DNA of 64,000 bases from an uncultured Gammaproteobacteria bacterium. Lineage in GTDB: Bacteria; Pseudomonadota; Gammaproteobacteria; DRJJ01. This document shows positions 25,928-34,393 of this stretch, piece after piece. The DNA lies in assembly GCA_947258795.1 (NCBI GenBank), contig CAMYJU010000003.1:1-64000 (forward strand), given 5' to 3'. The translations under genes were made by a program, and so were the position numbers. Under the pieces are notes generated by a model. That model saw only the letters and a program-made list of their open reading frames with translations, had not been told where the DNA came from and did not search any database. Position 1 is the first letter of the stretch; every line of letters starts with the position of its first letter.

Positions 25928-27265
25928 ATGACCATGAACTACACGGAAGGCTCAAGTAAGCTTGAACCAACCAGAAGAGGGTTTATAACCAATTATCCAC
26001 CTTTTAGACGTTGGAGCAAAAAGGTCGTCAAAGATTTCCTGGCGCTTGAGCCCGTTAATATCTATGTCCATATCCCTTTTTGTACACAGACATGTAGCTA
26101 CTGTTATTACATGACGGTCACCAAGCAAAACGCTACAGTAGTTGATTCTTATGTGGATGCCGTCTGTGCGGAAATAGAACATTCAGCAAAGCATTTTAAT
26201 TTACACGAAAGACCGGTCAATTCTATATATTTTGGTGGTGGAACACCTACGACCCTGAACGAAAAGAATCTGAGAAAGATTATTGATTGTATTAAAGATA
26301 ACTTTAATGTCGATGATCCGGAGTTCACTATTGAAGGTGAGCCCATGTCGCTGACAAAAAAGAAGATTGGTATTTTAGATGCTGTTGGAGCCAATCGAAT
26401 TAGTATCGGCGTACAATCATTCGATGATCAGATTATTAAATTGAGTGAAAGAAAGCATGATGCACAAAAGGCACTCGATGTGATTGCGGCACTTAAAAAG
26501 CAGAGTGACTGGGTAGTGAATATTGATCTTTTGAGCGGACTTGCTGGCGAAACTCCGGAAACTTGGGAAAAATCGTTGAAAACGGCCTTATCGACCGGTG
26601 TTGATAGCATAACGATATATAAGATGGAAGCCTATTCAAATACTACCTTTGGTCAACAAGTTCTGGCAGAAGATCTGAATCTTCCTAATGACAAGGAAGA
26701 GGAAGAGTTTATGAAAACGGCGCTACCCATGCTTGAGGCAAATGATTATCTCCCATGGTGTACGTTTACATTTACAAAAAGCGGTATGAGCCCAAATGTG
26801 TATGCAAGCTCTATTTGGAACGGGGATGACTTGTGTTCATTCGGCGCTTCTGCCTTCGGTAAAATCGGCAGATTTGTTTATCAAAACTATGCTGATATGC
26901 ATAATTACATGAATATTGTCGAGAAAGGGGTATTACCCGTATGGCGTGGAAACAGGCTGAACAATGTTGAGGAGATGATTCGAGCTATTCTGCTAGGAAT
27001 GAAATTGACTCGACTGGATACAAAGGAATTTCAGTATACATTCGGTGTGGACTTGCTTAAGGTTTGTGAAAACGAATTATATGATCTGATTAAAGAAGGC
27101 TTTGTTAAAATTGAAGATGGAATTATCCAAATGACACAAAAAGGCCTACTTTATAGTGATTTTACTGGCAAAACCTTAGCGATTGGAGTATCGAAACGAT
27201 TTGGTTTTTCAGATGATGATGAAAAAATAACAAAAACGTATACAGTACTTAGTAAGGTCGTCTAG
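25928..27265 (+). CDS. Radical SAM protein, HemW/HemN-like
   Basis: 445 aa, preceded by GGAGG at 25915. The radical SAM cluster motif is Cys52-x3-Cys56-x2-Cys59 in NIYVHIPFCTQTCSYCYY. Other family blocks are IYFGGGTPT, RISIGVQSF and NIDLLSGLAGETPETW, and a winged-helix-like C-terminal part (about 330-430) is typical of the HemN/HemW class. It is not the housekeeping hemN or hemW by context. Secondary-metabolite members of this class are methyltransferases or cyclopropane-forming enzymes that use two SAM molecules. It lies directly before the swivel-domain gene and could tailor the product; the substrate is unknown. Confidence 0.88.
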   Translation: MTMNYTEGSSKLEPTRRGFITNYPPFRRWSKKVVKDFLALEPVNIYVHIPFCTQTCSYCYYMTVTKQNATVVDSYVDAVCAEIEHSAKHFNLHERPVNSIYFGGGTPTTLNEKNLRKIIDCIKDNFNVDDPEFTIEGEPMSLTKKKIGILDAVGANRISIGVQSFDDQIIKLSERKHDAQKALDVIAALKKQSDWVVNIDLLSGLAGETPETWEKSLKTALSTGVDSITIYKMEAYSNTTFGQQVLAEDLNLPNDKEEEEFMKTALPMLEANDYLPWCTFTFTKSGMSPNVYASSIWNGDDLCSFGASAFGKIGRFVYQNYADMHNYMNIVEKGVLPVWRGNRLNNVEEMIRAILLGMKLTRLDTKEFQYTFGVDLLKVCENELYDLIKEGFVKIEDGIIQMTQKGLLYSDFTGKTLAIGVSKRFGFSDDDEKITKTYTVLSKVV

Positions 27266-27304
27266 TATAAAAAGCCTAAATATGATTTAGCTGGGATTTA
27301 TTAC

Positions 27305-27640
27305 ATGGGGCCTCAAAACAATATTATCGGGAAAGGGATTTCCGTTTCTCCAGGCATCATCGAAGGGCCGGTAAAAATAGTTGAAACCCCCGAAGATGTA
27401 GATAATATCAATGCCGGGGATATCATGGTGGTAAAGAGCAGCGATCCTCTATTTGCACTGGGTGTAATGTCATCTGCCGGATTGATTTGTGAGATAGGGG
27501 GTGCATTAACCCATATATGTATTGTTTCAATGGAGATGGGCATTCCTTGCATTGCACGTGCAGAAAACATCACTGAATCCCTGAAAGATGGGATGATCAT
27601 TACCTTAAATGCATCCGAAGGATTGGTTTATAGTGGGTAG
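27305..27640 (+). CDS. Stand-alone phosphohistidine swivel (PEP-utilizer mobile) domain
   Basis: 111 aa, consisting of nothing but the swivelling domain of PEP synthase, pyruvate phosphate dikinase and rifampin phosphotransferase enzymes. It reads KGISVSPGIIEGPVKIV at the start. The phosphorylatable His70 sits in GGALTHICIVSMEMGIPCIA. Normally this domain is fused to an ATP-grasp domain and shuttles a phosphoryl group from it; here neither an ATP-grasp nor a PEP-binding barrel is fused or visible nearby. It overlaps the next gene by 8 bases, so the two products probably act together. It may be a phosphoryl carrier for an unrecognised partner. Confidence 0.85.
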   Translation: MGPQNNIIGKGISVSPGIIEGPVKIVETPEDVDNINAGDIMVVKSSDPLFALGVMSSAGLICEIGGALTHICIVSMEMGIPCIARAENITESLKDGMIITLNASEGLVYSG

Positions 27641-28661
27641 TATTAATTTAGTAGAAGACTTCAAAACATCAATACTGGAAATATCTGAAAGAGATGGAAA
27701 AACAACCTGGCCTATAGATTTAAATTCTATATCACACCTTTTCATCGGAGAATTCGATAAAGAACTTCTTCAGGACATCGAAAAAATGGAATACAAGGGC
27801 CACGCAAAATACAATATCGGCCAGGCATTTGTTACACCACAACGTATCATCAGATTGTTAATACCCTTTGTTCAAGGGCTGAGTACATTAGGCTTGTCAC
27901 GCGAATTACGGAGAGAAAAAGTAGAATACTTGCTTTCACTGGTTCATGAATTAAAGCATGGGGATCCTAGCAACAGGGATGGAAAGAATATCGTTTTATC
28001 TCCTGACGAATTGAACAACATCATCGGCCCTTCCTGGCTTTCAGAGTCCGATAAACAAAGCTCGCTCCTAGTACATAAGCTCTGTGGAATTCTTTGGGCG
28101 TATGTTGAAACATTGTTTTTCAAAACCCACGGCCTTGTTCGGGAGTTTCATGGCCCATATACTTTGCCTGGTTATGATGGGAATTTCCTGTTCAGGGATT
28201 TTGTCTGTTTAAAACCAACAGAGTTGTGGGAAGAGAGCAGTGCTCTACCGTTCTCAAGGGCCAGGATCGTGGCGGCATACGACCAGCTGGATATGTCTGT
28301 CGATATCTACAATCACGTTTCGATTCCTGAAGGGAGGACTTTTATTGAGAGTCTTAAGTCTTACTATGTCGAATGTGATGGAAAAATCCTGGAGCCATCA
28401 GAAATAGATAGCTTATGCAAAGATCTATCAACAGTGATGAGAAGTATACACAAAAAGGTTGAAAGTCTGGAGTGGCAAAAGCGTGCTGAGAAGTACGCTG
28501 ATATTTTCTGGTACAGCAAAAAACAACTCAGGGATATTTTGGAAGAGGATTGGGCGGTCCCTGAAGCCGTCAGGCAACAAATACAACATGGTGAGATCAG
28601 CACAAAACAAAAACAAATAAGTCAAAGGGAATTGCAGATTATGATGAAATTGTCCTTTTAA
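27633..28661 (+). CDS. Unrecognised 342-aa protein coupled to the swivel-domain gene
   Basis: I choose GTG 27633 as start, with AAGGA about 10 bases upstream; an in-frame ATG at 27609 would overlap the previous gene by 32 bases. The protein is soluble, mixed alpha/beta, with no signal peptide or membrane helix. Distinct stretches include ISHLFIGEFDKELLQDIEKM, a His-rich middle (SLVHELKHGD), REFHGPYTLPGYDGNFLFRD, and a charged helical C-terminus. I do not recognise the family. The close overlap with the phosphohistidine domain suggests it supplies the catalytic half of a split phosphotransferase-like enzyme, or receives the phosphoryl group. That is inference only. Confidence 0.72.
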   Translation: MGSINLVEDFKTSILEISERDGKTTWPIDLNSISHLFIGEFDKELLQDIEKMEYKGHAKYNIGQAFVTPQRIIRLLIPFVQGLSTLGLSRELRREKVEYLLSLVHELKHGDPSNRDGKNIVLSPDELNNIIGPSWLSESDKQSSLLVHKLCGILWAYVETLFFKTHGLVREFHGPYTLPGYDGNFLFRDFVCLKPTELWEESSALPFSRARIVAAYDQLDMSVDIYNHVSIPEGRTFIESLKSYYVECDGKILEPSEIDSLCKDLSTVMRSIHKKVESLEWQKRAEKYADIFWYSKKQLRDILEEDWAVPEAVRQQIQHGEISTKQKQISQRELQIMMKLSF

Positions 28662-28759
28662 ATCGACTTCTGCTCACAATTAAATTCCCTCTAATTGAGC
28701 TATGAAGGTGTATTACATTTTAAAATTGCTTCATTCTTGACTGAGTAATCTTTTACACC

Positions 28760-30331
28760 ATGAGTAGTGAACCTATCACATCGAAGCCAAGGCATGATGA
28801 AGATCTAACCGGGCGAAGCAGGCTGACAGTCAATGTCCTGGTCAGTTGGTTGAGCTATTTCGTTATCATCATTACCGGTTTTATCCTCCCTAGAATGATA
28901 GATAACAATATGGGTCAGGCTAGTCTGGGAATCTGGGATTTTGCCTGGTCACTGGTTAATACACTGACATTTATGGGATTAGGGGTTGGTTCGTCTATCA
29001 ATCGCTATGTGGCGCTCCATCGCTCGAAGCATGATGAGCAAGCATTACGTCAGGCAATCAGTACCGTAAGCTGCATCCAGGTGATTATCGGGTTCATGAC
29101 CTTCCTGGCGACATTAGCGCTATTCTATCTCCTGCCGATTCTTTATTCCGATACCCTAGGCGAGCATATAGAGGAGTTACGATGGGTTATTTTTCTACTT
29201 GGCATTGGTCTCGCCATTCAGATGACGGTAGATGTATTTAGAGGAATATTAACCGGCTGTCACAGATTTGATATTCATAACTGGATTAATGCAGCGTTTC
29301 GTTTACTCACTGCTGTATTTATGATCATAAGTTTGATTATTGGGGGCACATTGTTTGAGCTAAGCCTGATTTATCTAATTGGAGTGATTATCAGTGAACT
29401 CATTAGAGCTAAAATGGCTTATAAGGTGTGTCCAGAAATACACTTCGCTATACAATATATTAAATGGGAAACCGCAAAGGAAATGCTCACTTTTGGCGGG
29501 AAGTCTTTTATCTTTCCCATGCCGCAACTGATCATTCAATACGCGGTTAATATATTGATGCTGGGTGCCTTAGGGCCAGCTGCATTAGCCATTTTTGCCC
29601 GGCCATTTTCACTCGTACAGCATATAAAGACATTTTTAGTGAAGTATCAGAACATACTCACACCAACGGCTGCGGTACTTTATGCTAATAATGATGGTGC
29701 TGAACTGAAAAACTATTTTCTGGACAATACGCGATATGGTGCAGCGCTTGTTATTCCACTTTTGCTATTTTTAGCTATTTTAGGCGACTTTCTTATCCAT
29801 ATATGGATGGGGCCACACTATGTTTACACTCAATTAATCATTGTCCTTGCACTGGGCCGATTACTACCCATTGTCCAGGGTAGCGCTGGACGTATTCTCG
29901 TCGGCTTAAACCTGCATGGGCGGATTGCCTTTTACAATATATTTACATCATTGTTTATTTTTTCTGTTGGCTTTGCGATCGTTGAACAGTCAGGCTGGTC
30001 ACTTGAAAAAGCGGCTTGGCTTTATGTTGTCCCCATATTTTTTACAATGGGATTTTTGACACCAGCCTATGCGTGCCACCATATAAAGATCACTTTCGTA
30101 CATTATATTAGAAATACATTTTTGGTCCCTTTATCCTGCAGTACGGTTTATGGGGTTTTTCTATATATTATCAGAACATCCCTGCATGACAGTATTATCC
30201 TAGCTTTACTAATCGGGTTGGCAGGTGGCCTGATCATTATGCCTCTTTTATATTGGAACTTTCTGCTTACTGAACAAGAGAAAGAAACAATAATGACAAA
30301 AATTAGAAAAGTCAGGTCCCGTTCAAGTTAA
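28760..30331 (+). CDS. MOP-superfamily flippase/exporter (Wzx/MATE-like)
   Basis: 523 aa with about 12-14 hydrophobic segments. The start has VNVLVSWLSYFVIIITGFIL and PRMIDNNMGQASLGIWDFAW, the first-helix pattern of polysaccharide/lipid-linked flippases. Later regions such as LTFGGKSFIFPMPQLIIQYA and the FARPFSLVQHIKTF loop fit the same family. It would move a lipid-linked or amphipathic molecule across the inner membrane. It is the last plus-strand gene of the biosynthetic region, so export of the product is the simplest role. Its 98-base gap from the previous gene may include its own promoter. Confidence 0.85.
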   Translation: MSSEPITSKPRHDEDLTGRSRLTVNVLVSWLSYFVIIITGFILPRMIDNNMGQASLGIWDFAWSLVNTLTFMGLGVGSSINRYVALHRSKHDEQALRQAISTVSCIQVIIGFMTFLATLALFYLLPILYSDTLGEHIEELRWVIFLLGIGLAIQMTVDVFRGILTGCHRFDIHNWINAAFRLLTAVFMIISLIIGGTLFELSLIYLIGVIISELIRAKMAYKVCPEIHFAIQYIKWETAKEMLTFGGKSFIFPMPQLIIQYAVNILMLGALGPAALAIFARPFSLVQHIKTFLVKYQNILTPTAAVLYANNDGAELKNYFLDNTRYGAALVIPLLLFLAILGDFLIHIWMGPHYVYTQLIIVLALGRLLPIVQGSAGRILVGLNLHGRIAFYNIFTSLFIFSVGFAIVEQSGWSLEKAAWLYVVPIFFTMGFLTPAYACHHIKITFVHYIRNTFLVPLSCSTVYGVFLYIIRTSLHDSIILALLIGLAGGLIIMPLLYWNFLLTEQEKETIMTKIRKVRSRSS

Positions 30332-30369
30332 GCTAATGAAATTATATTATTGCTTGATTAAAAATTATG

Positions 30370-30630
30370 CTTGACTGAACAGGCCAGAACTTACAGATAG
30401 AGCAGCAATTGTCATAAGTTCCGTTTCCGAAAATGGTAACCATTCGGCCATGATCAGAGCAACCAGAACCAGCTCACGTACCAGTGTAGTTTACATGGAC
30501 CAGCCAATAACCTTGCGTGAAAACAGGTCGAGAGCAACAGCAAGATACAGCAAACATGCCAGGTTCGGATATAAGTAATATCGGTCACCCAGGCAATATT
30601 CATTTCGAAACATAGCCTGGCTAGCAGGAA
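30370..30630 (-). pseudogene. IS3-family transposase orfB fragment
   Basis: The minus strand reads NIAWVTDITYIRTWH, and after one frame change CLLYLAVALDLFSRKVIGWSM. That is the DDE-core start (WVTDITY, first catalytic Asp) of IS3-family OrfB. Flanking parts are missing or scrambled. It marks the right border of the biosynthetic region. Confidence 0.75.
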
Positions 30631-30696
30631 AATATTAGCTTATAGAGTGCAACTATACGGTCAGCGAACAATATTCGTTATAACTAGCAACAGACT

Positions 30697-31347
30697 TTAT
30701 AGCGCTTGCAGAATAATCGTGTAGCGATAGGTTTCTGGTTGGTCCTTGATTCGTTTTGCAATCATACGCTGCTTTTCTGCATCGCTCTTACGCATTAGCA
30801 AAAGATCGTTCTCATTCAGTTCCTGACCCTCAAAATACATTTGGGTGACCAGTTCATCGTAGCCACGCTTGCTGACCTTGAAGTGTATGTGTGGAGGCCG
30901 CATCCAAGTCCTTGAGGCAGGATAGGCACCAGGCAATACAGTCTTGAAATGAAACCGGCCCTGCTTGCCGCTTTGCACTATGGCCCAGCCCTGAAAGTTC
31001 GGATCCAACGGTGCCGGATTGGAATCATGCGGGTGCCGGTAACGCCCGGCGGCATTGGCCTGCCAAAGATCGACCGTCACATCCTCAACAGGGTCGCCTT
31101 CTGTATCCAGCACCTGACCGTCGATATGAATAATCCTGCCCTGTGCGGTACCGTTTACACCCTCTATTTGTGTCAAATCAAAGTCCTTATCCTTTTGTGG
31201 TGTAAGCGGATAAAAAGGCCCTTCGATCTCGGTTGGCGTCGGATGATGCGCTGTAGAATCTGATGCACTGACAAGCTTGTAAAATGGCGCTACAAGTCCA
31301 CTCAGAATACCGACTGTAACAAAGGAACGTCGGGATGATTTGCTCAT
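30697..31347 (-). CDS. Tat-exported intradiol ring-cleavage dioxygenase
   Basis: 216 aa. The N-terminus MSKSSRRSFVTVGILSGLVA is a twin-arginine signal (SRRSFV), so the enzyme is predicted to be exported folded. The body starts TEIEGPFYP and carries the Fe(III) ligand region of protocatechuate/catechol dioxygenase-like proteins: Tyr in AAGRYRHPHD, Tyr in the LPGAYPAS stretch, and two His in RPPHIHFKV. Secreted members cleave catecholic compounds outside the cytoplasm. It is transcribed alone, opposite to the glutamine synthetase. A link to the aromatic unit of the neighbouring cluster is possible but unproven. Confidence 0.85.
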   Translation of the reverse strand: MSKSSRRSFVTVGILSGLVAPFYKLVSASDSTAHHPTPTEIEGPFYPLTPQKDKDFDLTQIEGVNGTAQGRIIHIDGQVLDTEGDPVEDVTVDLWQANAAGRYRHPHDSNPAPLDPNFQGWAIVQSGKQGRFHFKTVLPGAYPASRTWMRPPHIHFKVSKRGYDELVTQMYFEGQELNENDLLLMRKSDAEKQRMIAKRIKDQPETYRYTIILQAL

Positions 31348-31434
31348 GACATTGCTCTCACTTAATTCCGTTTTAGGTCAGAAAGAGTATATGACATATT
31401 TTTTTAACTCTAGCCCCAAACTCCAAGAGTTATC

Positions 31435-31480
31435 GCACCATTATGGTGCCTCACAATTTAAAAATGGTTCAATTTGGTGC
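31435..31480 (+). promoter_or_regulatory. NtrC-type binding sites upstream of glnII
   Basis: GCACCATTATGGTGC at 31435-31449 is a perfect palindrome of the NtrC enhancer form. A weaker half-conserved copy ends in TTTGGTGC at 31473-31480. Both lie about 70-110 bases upstream of the sigma-54-like promoter, a suitable distance. Confidence 0.7.
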
Positions 31481-31545
31481 GTATAATCAACGAATAAAGT
31501 GCCTAATTTATGTTAACTTATTGATATCATAGTATTTAGAAAAAG

Positions 31546-31561
31546 TGGCATCGATGATGCT
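31546..31561 (+). promoter_or_regulatory. Sigma-54-type promoter for glnII
   Basis: TGGCATCGATGATGCT has the GG and GC doublets at the -24/-12 spacing (12 bases apart). The -12 element is ATGC rather than TTGC. With the NtrC palindrome upstream it predicts nitrogen-limitation control. Confidence 0.6.
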
Positions 31562-31767
31562 TATATAAATACAACGCTCAGCGTAAACAAAGATTTTTCG
31601 GGTCTGATGCCTGAAAATGGATAAAACAATATGGGCTGCCCACGAAGCATGAGCTGTCCAAGCTTATGTCATAGGCTGGAAGTCCTGCCAGTTTTTTGTC
31701 ATATGATACCGATAGCATTACGCCATAGCGTAAAAATTTATCTTTAAGTTTTGGAGATTGGAAAAAC

Positions 31768-32778
31768 ATGAAAAGTAAGTTGGAATACATCTGGCTCGAC
31801 GGCTATAAACCGACTCAGAGTCTGCGCAGTAAAACTATGGTCCGCTCTGATTTCGGGGGCAAACTGGAAGACTGTCCGATGTGGTCATTCGATGGCAGTT
31901 CCACCGAACAAGCCGAAGGTAACGCATCAGATTGCCTGTTGAGGCCTGTTCGCATTATTGCTGATCCCGGTCGCAAGAATTCATATCTGGTCATGACCGA
32001 GGTTCTGAATGCTGACGGTACACCGCATGAGTCCAACGGGCGCGCAACCATCGCAGATGATGATGAAGATTTCTGGTTTGGTTTTGAACAGGAATATTTC
32101 CTCTGGAACCCAGATACTAATTTGCCACCCGGTTTCCCGGCTGGCGGCTACCCCCCACCTCAGGGTCCATATTACTGCTCGGTCGGTGCACGCAATGCCT
32201 ACAGTCGTGAATTGATTGAAGAGCACCTGGATCTCTGCCTGGAAGCGGGTCTCAACGTTGAAGGTATCAATGCGGAAGTAGCTGCAGGTCAGTGGGAATT
32301 CCAGATCTTCGCCAAGAGCGCAAAAAAAGCGGGAGACGAAATCTGGCTGGCTCGTTATCTGCTGGAGCGTACTGCTGAAAAATATGATCTGGCTGTCGAC
32401 TGGCACCCTAAACCACTTGGTGACACCGACTGGAACGGTTCCGGTATGCATGCGAACTTCTCCAATGGTGTCATGCGTGAAGCAGGAACTGAAGATGTCT
32501 TCACCAGGATCTGTGATGAATTTGCCAAGAACGTCGCAGCATGTATCAACGTCTACGGTGCCCATAACGAACAACGTCTGACCGGTAAACATGAGACACA
32601 GTCGATCGATCAGTACAGCTATGGTGTATCTGATCGTGGTGCATCGATCCGTATTCCAATTGGTACGGTAGAAGATGGCTGGAAAGGTCGTCTGGAGGAT
32701 CGCCGCCCGGCATCCAATGCCGATCCTTACAAGGTTGCTTCGCTCATCGTCAAGGTGACCAAGGAAGCACTGGCCTGA
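31768..32778 (+). CDS. glnII: Type II (eukaryote-like) glutamine synthetase
   Basis: 336 aa, preceded by GGAG. The protein begins KLEYIWLDGYKPTQSLRSKT and has the beta-grasp block MWSFDGSSTEQAEG, the metal/glutamate site region FGFEQEYF, and NVEGINAEVAAGQWEFQI. The ATP-site region WNGSGMHANFSN and DRGASIRIP follow. Length and motifs are those of GSII (about 330-370 aa), not the ~470-aa GlnA; no adenylylation-loop Tyr is expected. It catalyses ATP-dependent amidation of glutamate. The upstream NtrC palindrome and sigma-54-like promoter suggest induction under nitrogen limitation. A terminator follows at 32804. Confidence 0.93.
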   Translation: MKSKLEYIWLDGYKPTQSLRSKTMVRSDFGGKLEDCPMWSFDGSSTEQAEGNASDCLLRPVRIIADPGRKNSYLVMTEVLNADGTPHESNGRATIADDDEDFWFGFEQEYFLWNPDTNLPPGFPAGGYPPPQGPYYCSVGARNAYSRELIEEHLDLCLEAGLNVEGINAEVAAGQWEFQIFAKSAKKAGDEIWLARYLLERTAEKYDLAVDWHPKPLGDTDWNGSGMHANFSNGVMREAGTEDVFTRICDEFAKNVAACINVYGAHNEQRLTGKHETQSIDQYSYGVSDRGASIRIPIGTVEDGWKGRLEDRRPASNADPYKVASLIVKVTKEALA

Positions 32779-32803
32779 TAAAGTACAAGCAGATCGAAAT
32801 ATA

Positions 32804-32835
32804 AAACCGGGGTGGGTGACCATCCCGGTTTTTTT
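32804..32835 (+). terminator. Rho-independent terminator after glnII
   Basis: An inverted repeat AAACCGGG/CCCGGTTT around a GTGGGTGACCAT loop is followed by a T-run. It may also serve the converging kinase gene, which ends at 32840. Confidence 0.85.
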
Positions 32836-32839
32836 ATGT

Positions 32840-33814
32840 TCAACGTACGCGGTGTTTCATGTCAGCTGACCAGTCCTGTTGCAGGATCTGCAGAACATCA
32901 TCCATGGAAGCCGGTCGCTCAACCGGATCCTTATTGAGGCACTTCAGACACAGCGTCTCCAGGATATTCGGTACCGGATATTTGCTGATCTCTGAAGGTT
33001 TGGTCGGTTCCTGGTTCTGCACCATGTCCAGGATCTCATAGGTCTTATCGCTATTAAAAGGAGGAACCCCGGTTAGCAGTTCATAAAGCACTGTACCCAG
33101 GCTGTAGATATCGGTGCTAAAACTGATATCCGTGTCGCGACGTATTTGCTCAGGCGACATATAGCATAGCGTTCCCTGTAACTTACCGTGCCCGGTCATC
33201 GTTTTATCAGAATCAGCAATTGATTTGCCTTCTTCGGTATCTTCAAGCTGTGTCGTTCCGTCCTTCTTCCAGACCTTGGCCAATCCCCAGTCAAGTAACA
33301 GGACCTCACCATACGGACCGACCAGAATGTTTTCAGGTTTGATATCGCGATGAGCAACGCCATGCGCATGTGCATAGGCCAATGCACGCGCTATTTGTTC
33401 GATAACTTCAATCAGTTGTGTCAGGTCGTATCTTTCACGGTAATCCATGATCTCGCGCAGGGTATAACCGTGCACCAACTTCATCGTGAAGTAGTAATGC
33501 CCCCGGTTGTCACGACCCACCTCATAAACCGGTGTTGTGTTCGGGTGCTGCAACATCGCTGAAATCCTGGCTTCACGCAGCAGGCGCGTTTTTTCGATTT
33601 CATCATCTACAAATTCAGGACGTAATGTCTTGTAAGCCACCACCCGGTTTAAATGCATATCCTTGCACGATTTGATCAGTGACTTCCCCCCCTTAGCAAT
33701 CGTGCTGAGGAATATGTAGCGGGTATTCGGGTTCAGTTTCTTTGGAAGTGGTTTGTCGGTGTCTTCCAGAAAGACGTCACCGTACTCTTGTGCGGGTTGC
33801 TTAAACTTGAGCAT
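32840..33814 (-). CDS. Serine/threonine protein kinase (PknB-like), soluble
   Basis: 324 aa. Kinase motifs are readable in order: glycine-rich loop region IAKGGKSLIKSC, VAYKTLRPEF with the ATP-binding Lys, catalytic loop HRDIKPENILV, DWGLA in place of DFG (usual in bacterial kinases of this type), then CYMSPEQIRR and DIYSLGTVLYELLTGVPPF. No membrane helix or sensor domain follows the kinase domain, so it is cytoplasmic. It converges on glnII and stands alone. Target unknown. Confidence 0.92.
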   Translation of the reverse strand: MLKFKQPAQEYGDVFLEDTDKPLPKKLNPNTRYIFLSTIAKGGKSLIKSCKDMHLNRVVAYKTLRPEFVDDEIEKTRLLREARISAMLQHPNTTPVYEVGRDNRGHYYFTMKLVHGYTLREIMDYRERYDLTQLIEVIEQIARALAYAHAHGVAHRDIKPENILVGPYGEVLLLDWGLAKVWKKDGTTQLEDTEEGKSIADSDKTMTGHGKLQGTLCYMSPEQIRRDTDISFSTDIYSLGTVLYELLTGVPPFNSDKTYEILDMVQNQEPTKPSEISKYPVPNILETLCLKCLNKDPVERPASMDDVLQILQQDWSADMKHRVR

Positions 33815-33854
33815 AGTGCGCAGCCTCTAATCAACAATACTATCTACTGTAGCA

Positions 33855-34106
33855 TTATTCTCCGCATGGTTTAGGAATATGGTCGCGAATCATAAAGTTT
33901 ATAATACAGACCAAAACTTGCAATGTTTTAGCGCCATAGCTTTGGTATAAATCGCCAGGTATCCAGACGGTATAAATACCCACAATCATCCGATTATTAT
34001 GGGTCCCACCTTTAGCCTTCAGACTCTTGTTCACAAACTCGACCAAATACATGCATTCACGATTTTTTCCGTTTTCTACAATTTTTATTATTACACTATC
34101 AAGCAC
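33855..34106 (-). CDS. Hypothetical protein, possibly a gene fragment
   Basis: 83 aa from GTG 34106, which has AAAGGAG six bases upstream. The codons before the GTG, back to a TAA, also read like protein (FGDDENWPKGDW), so this may be a truncated reading frame rather than a complete gene. Predicted soluble, beta-rich, ending RDHIPKPCGE. No family recognised. Confidence 0.35.
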   Translation of the reverse strand: MLDSVIIKIVENGKNRECMYLVEFVNKSLKAKGGTHNNRMIVGIYTVWIPGDLYQSYGAKTLQVLVCIINFMIRDHIPKPCGE

Positions 34107-34393
34107 CCAATCTCCTTTGGGCCAATTCTCATCATCACCAAATTATAATGGTAAGCTGGAGCTATTATCATAATTCTATTATGATTTACTCGCAAAATTA
34201 TCATTTATATTGGAAGTCAGGCTGTAATCAGCCTTTCCACGAGGCCATGCATAACCATCAGCATTAACTTTAAAAAGCCAAACTAAAAGCGATAAAAAGG
34301 ACAACTATATATTTCATATTTATTTAACCTGACAACTGGTATTTATGATTGTATTACCATGTAATGGTTTTTGAGCGCTTAACAGTTATATAT

